Notes under the pieces: model-generated
Databases searched by the model: none
The model's input: only the letters and a program-made list of their open reading frames with translations
Told to the model about the DNA's origin: nothing
Made by a program: the position numbers and the translations under genes
Source of the DNA: JAXMAZ01 sp046350115
GTDB taxonomy: Bacteria > Planctomycetota > Planctomycetia > Gemmatales > Gemmataceae
Direction of reading: 5' to 3'
NCBI GenBank assembly: GCA_046350115.1
Contig: JAXMAZ010000017.1
Location: forward strand, 93,988-157,987
Length of the DNA: 64,000 bases
Shown here: piece after piece, positions 1 through 10,740 of the stretch
Layout: each line of letters opens with the position of its first letter
How positions within the stretch are numbered: the first letter of the stretch is position 1

Positions 1-1740
1 CACCGCTGAACCCGGCCTTCTACGCCGCCTCGCCGGACGGCCGCTTCTTCTCGTTTAACGCCAACCCGGCCCAGCCGGGCACCTACGTCGTCACCGTCAG
101 CGTGAGCGACGGAGACGGTGGCGTGACCGCCCAGACGACCAGTTTCAAGTTCGGGACGGCCAACGCGGACGTCATCACCGTCACCGCCGCCGACCTGGTC
201 GGCGGGGCCACCCGGGTGGCGGTGTTCGCCCTCGGCGGGAACGACACCGTGTCCGCCGCCGGCGTCACCTTCCCGGTGGTGCTGGACGGCGGGGCCGGCA
301 ATGACACGCTCACCGGCGGGTCGGCCGACGACCTGATCCTCGGCGGGGCCGGGACCGACTGCCTGGTCGGCGGGGCCGGGAACGACACCGTCGTCACCCA
401 GCACGGGAACGACTCGGTGTACACCGGGACGGGGGACGACTCGGTCGTCGGCAACCTGGGGTCGGACCTGTTCCTGAGCGAGGCCGACGGCGGCGGCCAG
501 GACACCATCGACCTGTCCGGCACGGCCAGCCCGCTCGCCCTCGACCTGCGGCTGAACGACGGGGTGATGCGGACGGCCGACGCGGCCGGCAACCGGCTCG
601 GGTTCGTCGGCCAGTTCGAGGCGGTCAAGGGGAGCCAGCTCGGCGACCGGGTGACGATGGCCGGCGGCATGGCCCTGTTCGGCGGGGCCGGGGCGGACGA
701 CGTCACCGTCCCGACCGGGGTGAGCGCCGTGACGTTGTTCGGCGGGGACGGGAACGACCTGGCCCACGTCGCCGGCGGGACGACCGTGACGGTGGTCGGC
801 GGGGCCGGCAACGACGCCATCGACCTGACCGCCGGCAGCAACATCACCGTGTTCGGCGGGGACGGGGTGGACACGGTCGCCGCCGCCGGGGCCACCCAGG
901 CGACGGTATTCGGTGGGGCCGGGGCGGACGACCTGGCGGTGACGGCCGGCAGCCAGATCACCGTGTTCGGCGGGTCGGACGACGACATTCTGCGGGTGCT
1001 CGGCGGGTCCAACGTGACGGTGTTCGGCGGGGACGGCGACCTGCCGGCCGGGACGACCGACGCCGCCCTCGTCACCCAGTTCGGCGGGTCCGGCAACGAC
1101 CAGATCACCGTCGACGGCAACCCGAGCCTGGTGACGGTGTTCGGCGGGGACGGGAATGACATCGTTGACCTGAAGACCGGCTCGCTCGTCACCGTGTTCG
1201 GCGACGCCGGGGACGACGCGATCACGCTAGAGGCGACGGTCGGATCGAACATCACCGTCTTCGGCGGCGACGGGGTGGACGCCGTATCCGTGCTCGGCGG
1301 CACCCAGGTGACGGTGTTCGGCGACGCGGGCGACGACGCCGTCGCCGTCACCGGCGGGTCGCTCATCACCGTATTCGGCGGGGACGGGGTGGACCGCCTC
1401 GACGTGCTCGGCGGGTCGCAGGTGACGGTGTTCGGCGGACTGGAGGCCGACGCCCTGACGGTCGGCGGGACCGCCACCCTGGTGACGGTGTTCGGCGGGG
1501 ACGGGAACGACCTGGTGACGGTCAGCGCCGCGACCGGCAACGTGACCGTGTTCGGCGACGCCGGGGCGGACAAGATCGATGTCACGGCCGGCAGCAACGT
1601 GACCGTGTTCGGCGGGGCGGACGACGACTTCGTCACCCTCCGGCCGGCGGTCGGGGCGGACGTGACGGTGTTCGGCGGGGACGGGAACGACCTGGTCGAC
1701 GTTCGGGGCGGCACCCGGGTGACGGTGTTCGGCGGGGCGG
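1..1740 (+). CDS. Giant RTX-like secreted protein, N-terminal segment (5' partial, frame-broken)
   Basis: The reading frame is already open at base 3, so the gene begins outside the window. The first 45 or so residues look like the end of a PKD/Ig-like beta domain (TYVVTVSVSDGDGG). Short RTX nonapeptides (GGAGNDTLTGG) follow, then from about base 690 a long run of a 19-21 residue unit built on VTVFGGDGxD. RTX GGxGxD turns bind calcium in secreted proteins, so an extracellular, Ca-dependent fold is likely. Near base 1738 one base is missing relative to the repeat pattern (gcggcacc where gccggcacc is expected), and near 1832 a second (accggg for acccggg). After both losses the frame continues in the segment starting about 1837. 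The three segments listed here are one gene. Confidence 0.8.
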
Positions 1741-3230
1741 CACCGACGCCGTCACCGTCGGCCCGGCGGCCGGCACCGACATCACCGTGTTCGGCGGGGA
1801 CGGGGTGGACGCCGTTGACGTACTCGGCGGCACCGGGTGACGGTGTTCGGCGGGGCCGAGGCCGACGCCGTCACCGTCGGGGCCGGGTCGCAGGTGACGG
1901 TGTTCGGCGACGCCGGGGACGACGCCGTCACCATCGGCGCCGCGGCCGGCTCGGCCGTCACCGTGTTCGGCGGCGACGGCCGGGACAAGATCGACGTCCA
2001 GGGCGGGACCGACGTGACGGTGTTCGGGGACGCCGGGAACGACACCGTCTCGGTGGTTGCCGGGACCAACGTGACCGTGTTCGGGCTGGCCGACGACGAC
2101 GCCCTGTCGGTGTCCGGCGGAACGGCCGTGACCGTGTTCGGCGGGGACGGGGTGGACGCGATCGATGTGACCGGCGGGTCGCAGGTGACGGTGTTCGGCG
2201 AAGCGGGCAATGACGTTTTGACAGTCGGAACCGGTAGCCAGATCACCGTGTTCGGCGGGGCCGACGACGACACCATCCATGTCCAGGGCGGGACGGCCGT
2301 GACGGTGTTCGGGGGGGACGGGAAGGACGCCATCGACGTGCTCGGCGGTACGCAGGTGACGGTGTTCGGAGGCACCCAGGCCGACACGGTCACGGTCGGG
2401 GCCGGCACCGACGTGACGGTGTTCGGGGGGGACGGGGACGACGCCGTGCAGGTGCTCGGCGGGACCAACGTGACCGTGTTCGGCAACGACGGGGCAGACG
2501 CCATCGGCGTCACCGGCGGGACGAACGTGACCGTGTTCGGCGGGGCGAATGACGACCACCTCACCGTGAGCACCCCGGCCGGGTCGAACGTGACGGTGTA
2601 CGGCGGGGACGGGGACGACACCGTGTCCGTGTTGACCGGGTCGCAGGTGACGGTGTTCGGTGGGGCCGGGAGCGACCAGATCACGGTCGGGGCCGGGGCC
2701 GGCTCCGACATCACGGTGTTCGGCGGGGACGGGGTGGACCGGCTGGACGTGGAGGGCGGCACCCGGGTGACGGTGTTCGGCGGGGCGGACGACGACCGCA
2801 TCACGATCGGCTCGGCGGCCGGCACTGACATCACGGTGTTCGGCGGGGACGGGAATGACATCGTGGACGTGCGGGGCGGCACGCTGGTGACGGTGTTCGG
2901 CGAGGCCGGCAACGACGTCGTCACCTCGGAGGCCGTCACCGGCAGCAACGTCACCGTGTTCGGCGGGGCCGGGAACGACGTCGTGGACGTCACCGCCGGG
3001 TCGCAGGTGACAGTGTTCGGCGAGTCCGGGAACGACACCCTGTCGGTCAGCACCGCCGGCACGACCGTCACCGTGTTCGGCGGCAGCGGAAACGACGTGC
3101 TGACGGCCACCGGCGGGACCGATGTTACCCTGCTCGGCGACCGCGGGAACGACTCCGTGTCCGTCGTCAACGTGTCGAACGTGACCGTGTTCGGCGGGGA
3201 CGGGGACGACTCCTTGACGGCGACCGGCGG
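690..3230 (+). repeat. About forty tandem VTVFGGxGxD-coding units
   Basis: A 57-63 bp unit is repeated about forty times, with the core gtgacggtgttcggcggg. It encodes alternating 19- and 21-residue rungs of the form VTVFGG-D/A-G-x-D-x-(V/I)-x-V-x-GG-(T/S)-(Q/N). It differs from the usual 9-residue RTX unit because each calcium-type GGxGxD turn is separated by a regular hydrophobic strand, which suggests a beta-roll or beta-helix with two strands per turn. Copies differ by scattered substitutions, so this is old expansion with ongoing exchange rather than a recent duplication. Confidence 0.85.
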
Positions 3231-6200
3231 GCTGGACGACGACCTGTACGGGGACGACGGCAACGACCTGTACCGGGCGGTTGCCTCCGCCCTGGGGGCC
3301 ACCCGGGTGCGGTTCAAGGAGATCCTCAACCTGGGCAAGGACAACGACCCGGCCCAGAAGACGACCGACGGCGACCTCGGCGGGCTGGCCCAGACCGACC
3401 GGCCGGCGTCCGGCACCGACGCGATCGACCTGTCCGCCTTCTACGCGGTCTACTTCGACCTGAACAGGCTCGGCAGCGACGCCGACCCGCAGGCCGGCTG
3501 GCAGACGGTCGCCACCCAGGGCGGGCAGTTGGCGACGGTCGTCCTCCAGGGGGTGTTCGAGAACGTCATCGGCACCCCGGGGAACGACACCCTGGTCGGC
3601 AACGCCGCGGACAATTGGCTGGTCGGCAACGGCGGGGACGACTCGCTCGCCGGGGCTGCCGGGAATGACACCCTGGACGGCGGGGCCGGGAACGACACCC
3701 TGGACGGCGGGGCCGGGAGCGACACCTACCGGTTCGCCGGGCCGGGCTTGGCCCCGGGCCAGTTGCCCGGCGGGGACGAACTCCCCCTACCGGTCGGCGG
3801 TCTTCCGCTCGGCACGGACACGATCGCCGGCGAAGCCCCGAACTCGCCGGCCGACACCGCCGACGCCCTGGACTTCAGCCGGCTGGCCGGGCCGGTGACG
3901 GCCGACCTCGGCTCGACCGCCGTCCAGACGGTGCCGGGCGTGGTCGCCTTCCAACTGCCGAACGGCACCGCCATCGAGAACGCGATCGGGTCGGCCGGCG
4001 CCGACAGCCTGACCGGGAACAGCCGTGACAACGTGCTGGAAGGCGGGCCGGGGGACGACACCCTGACTGGGCTGGCCGGGGCGGACACCTACGTGTTCGC
4101 CGGCGACAACCTGGGGGCGGACAGTCTGGTCGAAGCGGCGTCGGCCGAGGCCGACACCCTGGACTTCGGCCAGCTCAAGGGCGGCATCGACCTGGACCTG
4201 AACCGGGCGGGAGTGCAGAGCTTCGCCGCCGCCGGGACCGCGGTCGCCCTGTCCGACCCGGCGGCGTTCGAGAACGTACTCGGGTCGTCCTTCCCGGACC
4301 GGATCATCGGGAACGCGGCGGTGAACCTGATCGTCGGCGGGGGCGGCCGGGACTACATCGACGGCCGGGGCGGGGCGGACACCCTCCGCGGCGGGTCCGG
4401 CCAGGTCGTCTACCTGGACTTCACCTCGTCCGCCGACCCGTGGGACTGGGTGTACACCCCGGCCCAACAGGAAGCCGTCCGCCAGGCGGTGGCGGCCGAC
4501 TTCGCCCTGTTCGGTTACTCGGTCACGCTCACCCGGCCGGCGAGCGGGCCGTACATCACCATCGTCCTGAACGACGGGTCGGCCGGCGGGTCGGCCGAGG
4601 AGCTGGACTTCCGGAACACCCGGCTGGATGGCACCGGGGCGGTAGACGCCTACGGGCTGAAAGACCAGTTGGCCCGCGACCTTTCGGCCGCGAATCTGCC
4701 GGTGCCGACGGACCTGGCCGGGTGGACCCCGTACATCGTCGGGCTGACGGCGACCGTCACCGCTCACGAGGTCGGGCACTTCGTCGGGCTGCGGCACGGG
4801 GACGCCTACGGGCCGCTGGGGTCCGGGGTGAACACGGCCGCCCAGGCGGCCCGCTACCTGCCGGCCCTGCCGGTCCCCGGGTCGGCGGGGGCGGCGGAGA
4901 CCGTCCGGCACATCATGGCCAGCCCGGCGTCCGTCGGGGCGTCCCTGACCGACTCGGCCGGGCCGACCACCGTCGGCGTCCGGGAGGCGGTCAAGCTGGC
5001 GTTCAACGACACCGGCACCACCGTCCGCGAGCCGGCGGCCGGGTACAACGAGCACGGCACCCTGGCGACGGCCGTCCCGCTCGGGCTGCTCCCCGGGCTG
5101 TCCGTGCCGAACACCCTGCCGGTCGCCCAGTCGTTCAGCGTCCGGGCGGCGGCCGTCGTCGGCGGCATCACCCGTCCGGCCGGGGGGACCAGCGAGAACG
5201 ACGTCTACTCGTTCACCGTGGACGACCCGACCGCCCTTTACCACTTCGAGGTGAACTCGTTCAACCTGGCCCGGATCAAGAACCCGATCGACTCGGTGCT
5301 GCGGGTGTTCGACGCGGCCGGCAACCCGGTCCCGCTGTACGGGCCGCAGACCCAGACGTACCAGGACGACGAGTTCGAGACGCCGGACGCGGTGGTGGTC
5401 GACTGGTCCCCGCCGGCCGCCGGCACCTACTACCTGACGGTGGACACGTACACCCCGGACGGGGTGACGGACTTCGACACCGGCGAGTACGAGCTGTTCG
5501 TCTACTCGTGGAAGGTCGGTCCGGACCTCGGGCTGGGGGACATCATCGTCACCGACCGGTCGGGCGAGGTGCCGCCGGACGACGCCATCCCCACCCGGCC
5601 GCGGACGATCATCCCGCCGGCCACCCAGCCGACGATCGTCGCCGGCACCCAGGTCGCCCTCACCCCGGTCCCGGCCGCGAGCTACGGGGAAGGCTCCGCG
5701 TTCGCCGCAACGGTCGGGCTGACCGGGGCGGCGAACGCCAACCCGGTTGCGTACCGGCTGGCCGCCCAGGACGGCTTCCCGCTGTCGGCCGGCGTCACCC
5801 TGGACGCCCTGACCGGCCGGCTGGCCGTCGCCATGCCGAACCAGACCACCGTCCGGTTCCGCGTCGTCGCCGAGGACGTGACCGGGGCGACTACCTACCG
5901 GGACGTGACCATCGGCGTGCAGAACTTGAACCCGACGGCGGCCGTCACCGGGCCGACGTCCGCCCTCCAAGGGCAGAGCGTCACCCTCACCGGGTCGGCC
6001 GCCGACCCCGGGCCGCTGGACGTGCTCACCTACGCCTGGCAGGTGACCGGGCCGGGCCTGTCCCAGATGTTCGGCAACGTCCGCCAGGTGACGTTCGCCG
6101 GGTTCCGGCCGGGTCAGTACACGGCTACCCTGACCGTGACCGACGGGGACGGCGGGTCGACCGTGGTGCCATACACGGTGACGGTCGGCAACACCGCCCC

Positions 6201-7413
6201 GGTGCCGACGATCGGCACCGTCTCCGGTCCGCTAACCGAGGGAAATCCGGTGACGGTCAGCGGATCTGCGACGGACGCCGGCGGGCCGGCCGACGTTGCC
6301 GGGCTGAGCTGGACCGTCACCCGCGGGGCCGTCACGGTCGCCACCGGGTCCGGCCCGTCGGTCGGGTTCACCCCGGCCGACAACGGGAGCTACCTCATCA
6401 CCCTGACCGCGACCGACAGGGACGGCCTGTCGGCCAGCGTCAGCCGGACGGTGCAGGTGACGAACCTGGCTCCCGCTGTCAACCCGGTGGCTTCTCTGAG
6501 TCTGACCGAGACGCAGACGGCGGCGCTCGCCGGGTCGTTCTCGGACGTACCGTCGGACGCCCCGTTCGCCTACCTGTGGCGGGTGACCAGCCCGGCCGGG
6601 CCGGTGCCGACCGGGCCTGCCCCGACGTACTCGTTCCTCCCACCGGACGCCGGCACGTACAGCGTGCTGTTCAAGGTGACGGACAAGGACGGGGCGTCGG
6701 CCGAGCAGTTGGCCACCGTCACCGTGACCGAGGCCGCACCGACGGCCACCTTCGCGGCCACCCCGGTGGTAGCCGTCGGCAGCTCGGCGACGGTCGGGTT
6801 CTCGGCCGTGGCCGACTCGCCAAACGACCTGGCGGCCGGGTTCACTTACGATTTCGATCTCAACGGGGACGGGACGTACGAGGTGCTCGGGGCGGCCGGA
6901 GCGACCAGCCCGCCGACCCGGACGGCCAGTTTCGCCGCCGCCGGCACCTACACCGTCCGCGGGCGGGTGACGGACAAGGACGGGGCGAGCCGGGTGTACA
7001 CGGCGACGGTCGTGGTCGCCCAGCCGGGGGCGGCGGTGCCGGCGGGCGGCGACCTGTACCTGTACGGGACGGCCGGCAACGACACCGTCTCCGTCACCCG
7101 GTCCGGCACCCAGACCCGGGTCCAGTTGAACGGCACCACCCTCGGCACGTACACGGTGGCCGGCAAGGTGTGGGTGTACGCCGGCACCGGGAACGACACC
7201 GTGACGGTCGATTCGGCCGTCACCCTGCCGACCGCCCTGTACGGGGAGGCCGGCAATGACCCCCTCCGCGGCGGGTCCGGGGCGGACCAACTGTACGGCG
7301 GGGCCGGGAACGACTCGCTGGCCGGCAACGCCGGGGACGACGCGGTCTTCGCCGGGGCCGGGAACGACACCCTCGACGGCGGGGCGGGGAACGACCTGCT
7401 GGACGCCGGCGGC
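1837..7413 (+). CDS. Giant RTX-like protein, central segment with embedded metzincin protease, PPC and PKD domains
   Basis: This continues the same protein after the two one-base losses near 1738 and 1832. Order of parts: more VTVFGGxGxD units to about 3230; RTX modules to about 4410; a zinc-protease domain with HExxHxxGxxH at 4765-4797 (HEVGHFVGLRH) and a possible Met-turn (HIMAS) near 4911-4925; a PPC-like beta domain about 5190-5510; a cadherin-like and three PKD/Ig-like domains about 5640-7010; then C-terminal RTX repeats from about 7050. The H, H, H and E of the zinc motif are all intact, so the domain could be active. Around 7414 one extra base (ggcggccgacgat) moves the frame to the last segment. 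The family resembles large planctomycete surface or secreted proteins; the substrate is unknown. The frame breaks could be assembly errors or real decay. Confidence 0.8.
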
Positions 7414-7414
7414 C

Positions 7415-8407
7415 GACGATTTGAGCAGCAACGTCAACACCGTCTGGGCCGGGGCGGGCGACGACACCGTCCTGGCCGGGGCCGGGAACGACAGCATCAC
7501 CGGGGACGCCGGGAACGACAGCATCGGGGCCGGGGACGGGGCCAACACGGTCTGGGCCGGTGCCGGCAACGACACCGTCACCACTGGCGCAGGCAGTGAC
7601 ACGATAACCGGGGACGACGGCAACGACAGCATCTCGGCCGGGGCCGGCAACAACACCGTGTGGGCCGGGGCCGGGAACGACACGGTCGTTTCCGGGGCCG
7701 GGAACGACAGCATCACCGGGGACGCCGGGGACGACAGCCTCTCGGCCGGCGACGGGCAGAACGTCGTCTGGGGCGGGGCCGGGAATGACACCGTCACCAC
7801 CGGGGCCGGGGCCGACCTGGTCGGCGGGGATGACGGGAACAACGTCCTGTCCGCGGGCGACGGGAACAACACCGTCTGGGGCGGGGCGGGCAACGACACC
7901 ATCACGACCGGGGCCGGGAACGACTCGATCGGGGCCGGTGACGGCACCAACCTGGTGGCCGCCGGGGCCGGCAACGACACCGTCTGGGGCGGGGCCGGGG
8001 CCGACCAGATCGACGGCGGCCTCGGGTTCGGGGACTCCCTGTCCGGCGGCGGCGGGAACGACACCCTCACCGACCCGGACGGGGTCGTCTACGCGTCCGG
8101 CGATGCCGGGACCGACCGGATCGACCTGACGTTCGCCGCCGGCTGGACCCTGAACGGCTCGGCCGCCGTGCCGGCCTGGGCGATCACCGGCGGGGCGGGC
8201 AACGACACCATCACGGTCGCCGTCTACAACCCGGCCCTGACCCTGGACGTGAGCGGGGACGACGGGACCGACACGATCGAGATGCGCGGCACCTGGAACA
8301 AGGTCCGCGTCTACGGCGGGGCCGGGTCGGACACCGCCCGCATCCCGGCGGCCGTCCCGGCGACCGCGTTCGAGCTGAACGGGGTGGAGGTGCTCATCCG
8401 CACCTGA
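7415..8407 (+). CDS. Giant RTX-like protein, C-terminal segment
   Basis: This is the third-frame continuation of the giant protein after an extra base at about 7414. It is almost entirely RTX-type turns (WAGAGNDTV, GAGNDSITGDAGNDS), about a dozen in tandem. It ends with a beta-rich stretch without repeats and TGA at 8405-8407. RTX C-termini commonly carry a type I secretion signal, but no transporter genes are visible nearby, so the export route is not shown. A strong terminator hairpin follows 25 bases after the stop, which marks this as the true gene end. Confidence 0.8.
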   Translation, partial: DDLSSNVNTVWAGAGDDTVLAGAGNDSITGDAGNDSIGAGDGANTVWAGAGNDTVTTGAGSDTITGDDGNDSISAGAGNNTVWAGAGNDTVVSGAGNDSITGDAGDDSLSAGDGQNVVWGGAGNDTVTTGAGADLVGGDDGNNVLSAGDGNNTVWGGAGNDTITTGAGNDSIGAGDGTNLVAAGAGNDTVWGGAGADQIDGGLGFGDSLSGGGGNDTLTDPDGVVYASGDAGTDRIDLTFAAGWTLNGSAAVPAWAITGGAGNDTITVAVYNPALTLDVSGDDGTDTIEMRGTWNKVRVYGGAGSDTARIPAAVPATAFELNGVEVLIRT

Positions 8408-8431
8408 CCGCGGCTGCCGGTCGGCCGGTTG

Positions 8432-8460
8432 GCCCACCCGCCGGGTCGGGTGGGCTTTTT
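8432..8460 (+). terminator. Rho-independent terminator after the giant RTX gene
   Basis: A perfect 9-bp stem (gcccacccg / cgggtgggc) with a 6-nt loop is followed directly by five T residues. Confidence 0.85.
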
Positions 8461-8503
8461 GCTGTCCCCCGCCCTCGTCGGGCCGTTATCCTGGGCGATC
8501 ACC

Positions 8504-9712
8504 ATGCACGTGCTGTTCTACCACCAGAACTTCCCGGCCCAGTTCGGACACATCGCCCGGGTGCTGGCCGCCCGCCCGGGGTGGCGTGTGACGTGTGTCT
8601 CCAAGGACGGGCCGCCGGAGGCGCCGGGCGTCACGCGGATCCTGTACAAGCCGGCCGGCGGGGCGACCGACCGCACCCACTACTGCGCCCGCACGTTCGA
8701 GAACCAGGTGGCCCACTCGCACGGGCTGTTCCAGGCGCTGGCCGCCCGCCCGGACATCAGGCCGGACCTGGTCGTCGGGCACAGCGGGTTCGGCTCGACC
8801 CTGTACCTCCGCGAGCTGTACGACTGCCCCCAGATCAGCTACTTCGAGTACTTCTACCGGATCGCCGGGTCGGACCTGGACTTCCGCCCGGACGTGCAAA
8901 CGGACACGCTCGACAAGCTGCGGGCCAGAACCCGCAACGCCGGCCTGCTGCTCGACCTGGACAACTGCGACGCCGGGTACTCCCCGACCCGGTGGCAGCG
9001 GGACAAGCTGCCGGCCGTCTACCACCCGAAGGTGCGGGTCATCTTCGACGGGGTGGACACGAACGTCTGGCAGCCCGGCCCGAAGACCCCGCGGACGGCC
9101 GGCCGGTTCACCTTCCCGGACGGGCTGAAGCTGGTCACCTATGCCGCCCGCGGGCTGGAGTCGGTCCGCGGGTTCGACATCTTCATGAAGTTCGCCAAAG
9201 CCCTCGGCCAGCGGCGGGACGACGTGCGGTTCGTGGTCGTCGGCAGCGACCGCATCTGCTACGGCGGGGACGAGAAGCGGACCGGCGGTAAGTCGTACAA
9301 GCAGTGGATCCTCGACCAGGACCAGTACGATCTGACCCGGTTCGCCTTTCTCGGGCAGGTGCCGCCGACCACCCTGGCCCGGCTGTTCCAACTGTCCGAC
9401 CTGCACGTCTACCTGACCGTCCCGTTCGTGCTGAGCTGGTCGCTGTTCGACGCCCTGGCGTGTGGGGCGACGGTGCTGGCGTCGGACACCGGCCCGGTCC
9501 GCGACCTCGTCACCCACGGCAAGACCGGCCTGCTGCACGACTTCTTCGACCCCGAGGGGATGGCGGCGGCAGCGGACAAGGTGCTGTCCGACCCGGCCCA
9601 GTACGCCCCCCTCGGGGCGGCCGGGGCGGACCTGATCCGCGAGCGGTACAGCCTGGACGTGTGTCTGCCGCAACTGGTCGGGCTGTTCGACGAGGTGGCC
9701 CGACGAGGGTGA
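8504..9712 (+). CDS. Glycosyltransferase family 4-like protein
   Basis: A 402-residue protein of the GT-B fold type. The N-terminal half starts MHVLFYHQNFPAQFGHIA, as in GT4 enzymes that act on envelope or exopolysaccharide glycans. The C-terminal half has a nucleotide-sugar binding Rossmann region with FVVVGSDRICYGG near the middle and the stretch LACGATVLASDTGPVRDL followed by GKTGLL, typical of donor-binding loops. I chose the ATG at 8504 rather than an upstream in-frame ATG at 8429 because the latter lies before the terminator hairpin and adds an untypical leader. It stands alone between the giant gene and a palindromic repeat. Donor and acceptor cannot be told from sequence. Confidence 0.85.
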   Translation: MHVLFYHQNFPAQFGHIARVLAARPGWRVTCVSKDGPPEAPGVTRILYKPAGGATDRTHYCARTFENQVAHSHGLFQALAARPDIRPDLVVGHSGFGSTLYLRELYDCPQISYFEYFYRIAGSDLDFRPDVQTDTLDKLRARTRNAGLLLDLDNCDAGYSPTRWQRDKLPAVYHPKVRVIFDGVDTNVWQPGPKTPRTAGRFTFPDGLKLVTYAARGLESVRGFDIFMKFAKALGQRRDDVRFVVVGSDRICYGGDEKRTGGKSYKQWILDQDQYDLTRFAFLGQVPPTTLARLFQLSDLHVYLTVPFVLSWSLFDALACGATVLASDTGPVRDLVTHGKTGLLHDFFDPEGMAAAADKVLSDPAQYAPLGAAGADLIRERYSLDVCLPQLVGLFDEVARRG

Positions 9713-9746
9713 TGCGGCCCGGGCCGCGTCACCTCATCAGGCTGAT

Positions 9747-9848
9747 GTAGGGTGCGTGGAGGCTTTGCGCAACGCACCGCCCCCGCAACGATGGCAGTTC
9801 AGGGTTGAAGTCCTGCGGTGCGTTGCGCAAAGCCTCCACGCACCCTAC
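9747..9848. repeat. Palindromic repeat, family A copy 1
   Basis: Perfect 34-bp inverted arms begin gtagggtgcgtggaggcttt and end with the mirror image ...ccctac, around a 34-nt centre. It lies between convergent genes. Related copies are at 29445-29556 and 39431-39540. Size and structure fit REP/MITE-like non-autonomous elements. Confidence 0.85.
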
Positions 9849-9858
9849 GGAGCGCCCG

Positions 9859-10668
9859 TCACCTCAACAGCTCGTCGGCCCCGAGCACGGTCAGGTTGTG
9901 CAGGAAGTGGAGGACGATCGGCAGGGCCAGCCCGCCGCTGTACGCCCGGGCGTACCCCAGCCCGGCCCCGACCACGATCAGCACCGGCCAGCCGCCCACG
10001 TTCCCCAGGTGGGCCATGCCGAAGATCACCGCCGACACCCACACGGCCGCGTGGACGCCCAGGTGCGACCGCAAGTGGCCGTACAGCAGGTGGCGGAAGA
10101 ACAGCTCTTCGATGACGGCCGGCTGGACGCAGATCAGCAGGATCGCCCACGCCCCCTGCCGCAACCCGACGTCGATCATCACCGTCTCCGGGTCCGGCGG
10201 GGCCACCGCCTGGGCGATCGCCCGCAGGGCGAGCGTGTACCCGATGTTGAACCCGATCAGCAGGACGAACCCGGGGACGGCGAACGCCCACGCCAGGGTC
10301 GGTCGGCCGGCCGCCGGGGTCGGTCGCGGGCGACCGGCGACCAGCAGCCCGGCCAGTACGATCAGCGTGTCCACCCCCTCGAACACGAGCAACTCGTTGA
10401 CCATCCGGGCGCGGATCACCTCGTCCGGCTGGTCCGCCGCCGCCTCCGCGGTGAACATCCCCCAGACGCTGTGGGCGAATGACACCCCCATCATGCCGGC
10501 GAACGTCCCGATCACCAGCATGAGCGGCAGGACGGACGGCGGAGGCACACGGCGGGGGCGGACGGTGGGGACGGCCCGGCGGGCCAGGGTGACGGGCGGC
10601 GGGGCGATGACGGCCGGCCGCACCACTCGCGGCGGGGACGGGTCAGAAGGCAGCGACGAGTCGGTCAC
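9859..10668 (-). CDS. CPBP family intramembrane metalloprotease (CAAX protease-like)
   Basis: A 269-residue protein with several hydrophobic segments after a proline-rich, probably cytoplasmic N-terminus. The three family motifs are present in the right order near the C-terminus: EExxxR (EELFFR), FxxxH (FGMAH) and HxxxN/H (HFLHN). These supply the catalytic glutamate and histidines in CPBP/Abi/Rce1-type glutamic proteases. The GTG start lacks a clear ribosome-binding site, so a slightly different start is possible. It reads away from the large PpiD-like gene upstream, from which a hairpin separates it. The substrate is unknown. Confidence 0.85.
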   Translation of the reverse strand: MTDSSLPSDPSPPRVVRPAVIAPPPVTLARRAVPTVRPRRVPPPSVLPLMLVIGTFAGMMGVSFAHSVWGMFTAEAAADQPDEVIRARMVNELLVFEGVDTLIVLAGLLVAGRPRPTPAAGRPTLAWAFAVPGFVLLIGFNIGYTLALRAIAQAVAPPDPETVMIDVGLRQGAWAILLICVQPAVIEELFFRHLLYGHLRSHLGVHAAVWVSAVIFGMAHLGNVGGWPVLIVVGAGLGYARAYSGGLALPIVLHFLHNLTVLGADELLR

Positions 10669-10685
10669 AGGGTCAGTGTGACAAC

Positions 10686-10715
10686 AAAGCCCACCCGTTG
10701 CAACGGGTGGGCTTT
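10686..10715. terminator. Bidirectional hairpin terminator
   Basis: A perfect palindrome aaagcccacccgttg with its mirror image lies between the stop of the large minus-strand gene (10741) and the start of the CPBP protease (10668). The stem is flanked by A and T runs and would act for minus-strand transcription. Confidence 0.75.
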
Positions 10716-10740
10716 GGGAGGTGGTGTTGTTGCTATCGGC

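Noticed and set aside
690..3230. CRISPR-like regular spacing of a 57-63 bp unit
   Set aside because: The whole unit, repeat and spacer alike, codes for a protein repeat in frame; there is no cas gene and spacers are not unique.
83..3416. Long open frames on the minus strand full of SPPNTVT repeats
   Set aside because: They are the antisense of the VTVFG repeat: the strict codon pattern leaves no stops. No start signal or known domain.
3787..5970. 727-codon minus-strand frame
   Set aside because: Arg/Gly/Val-rich antisense shadow of the metzincin/PPC region with no ribosome-binding site or domain.
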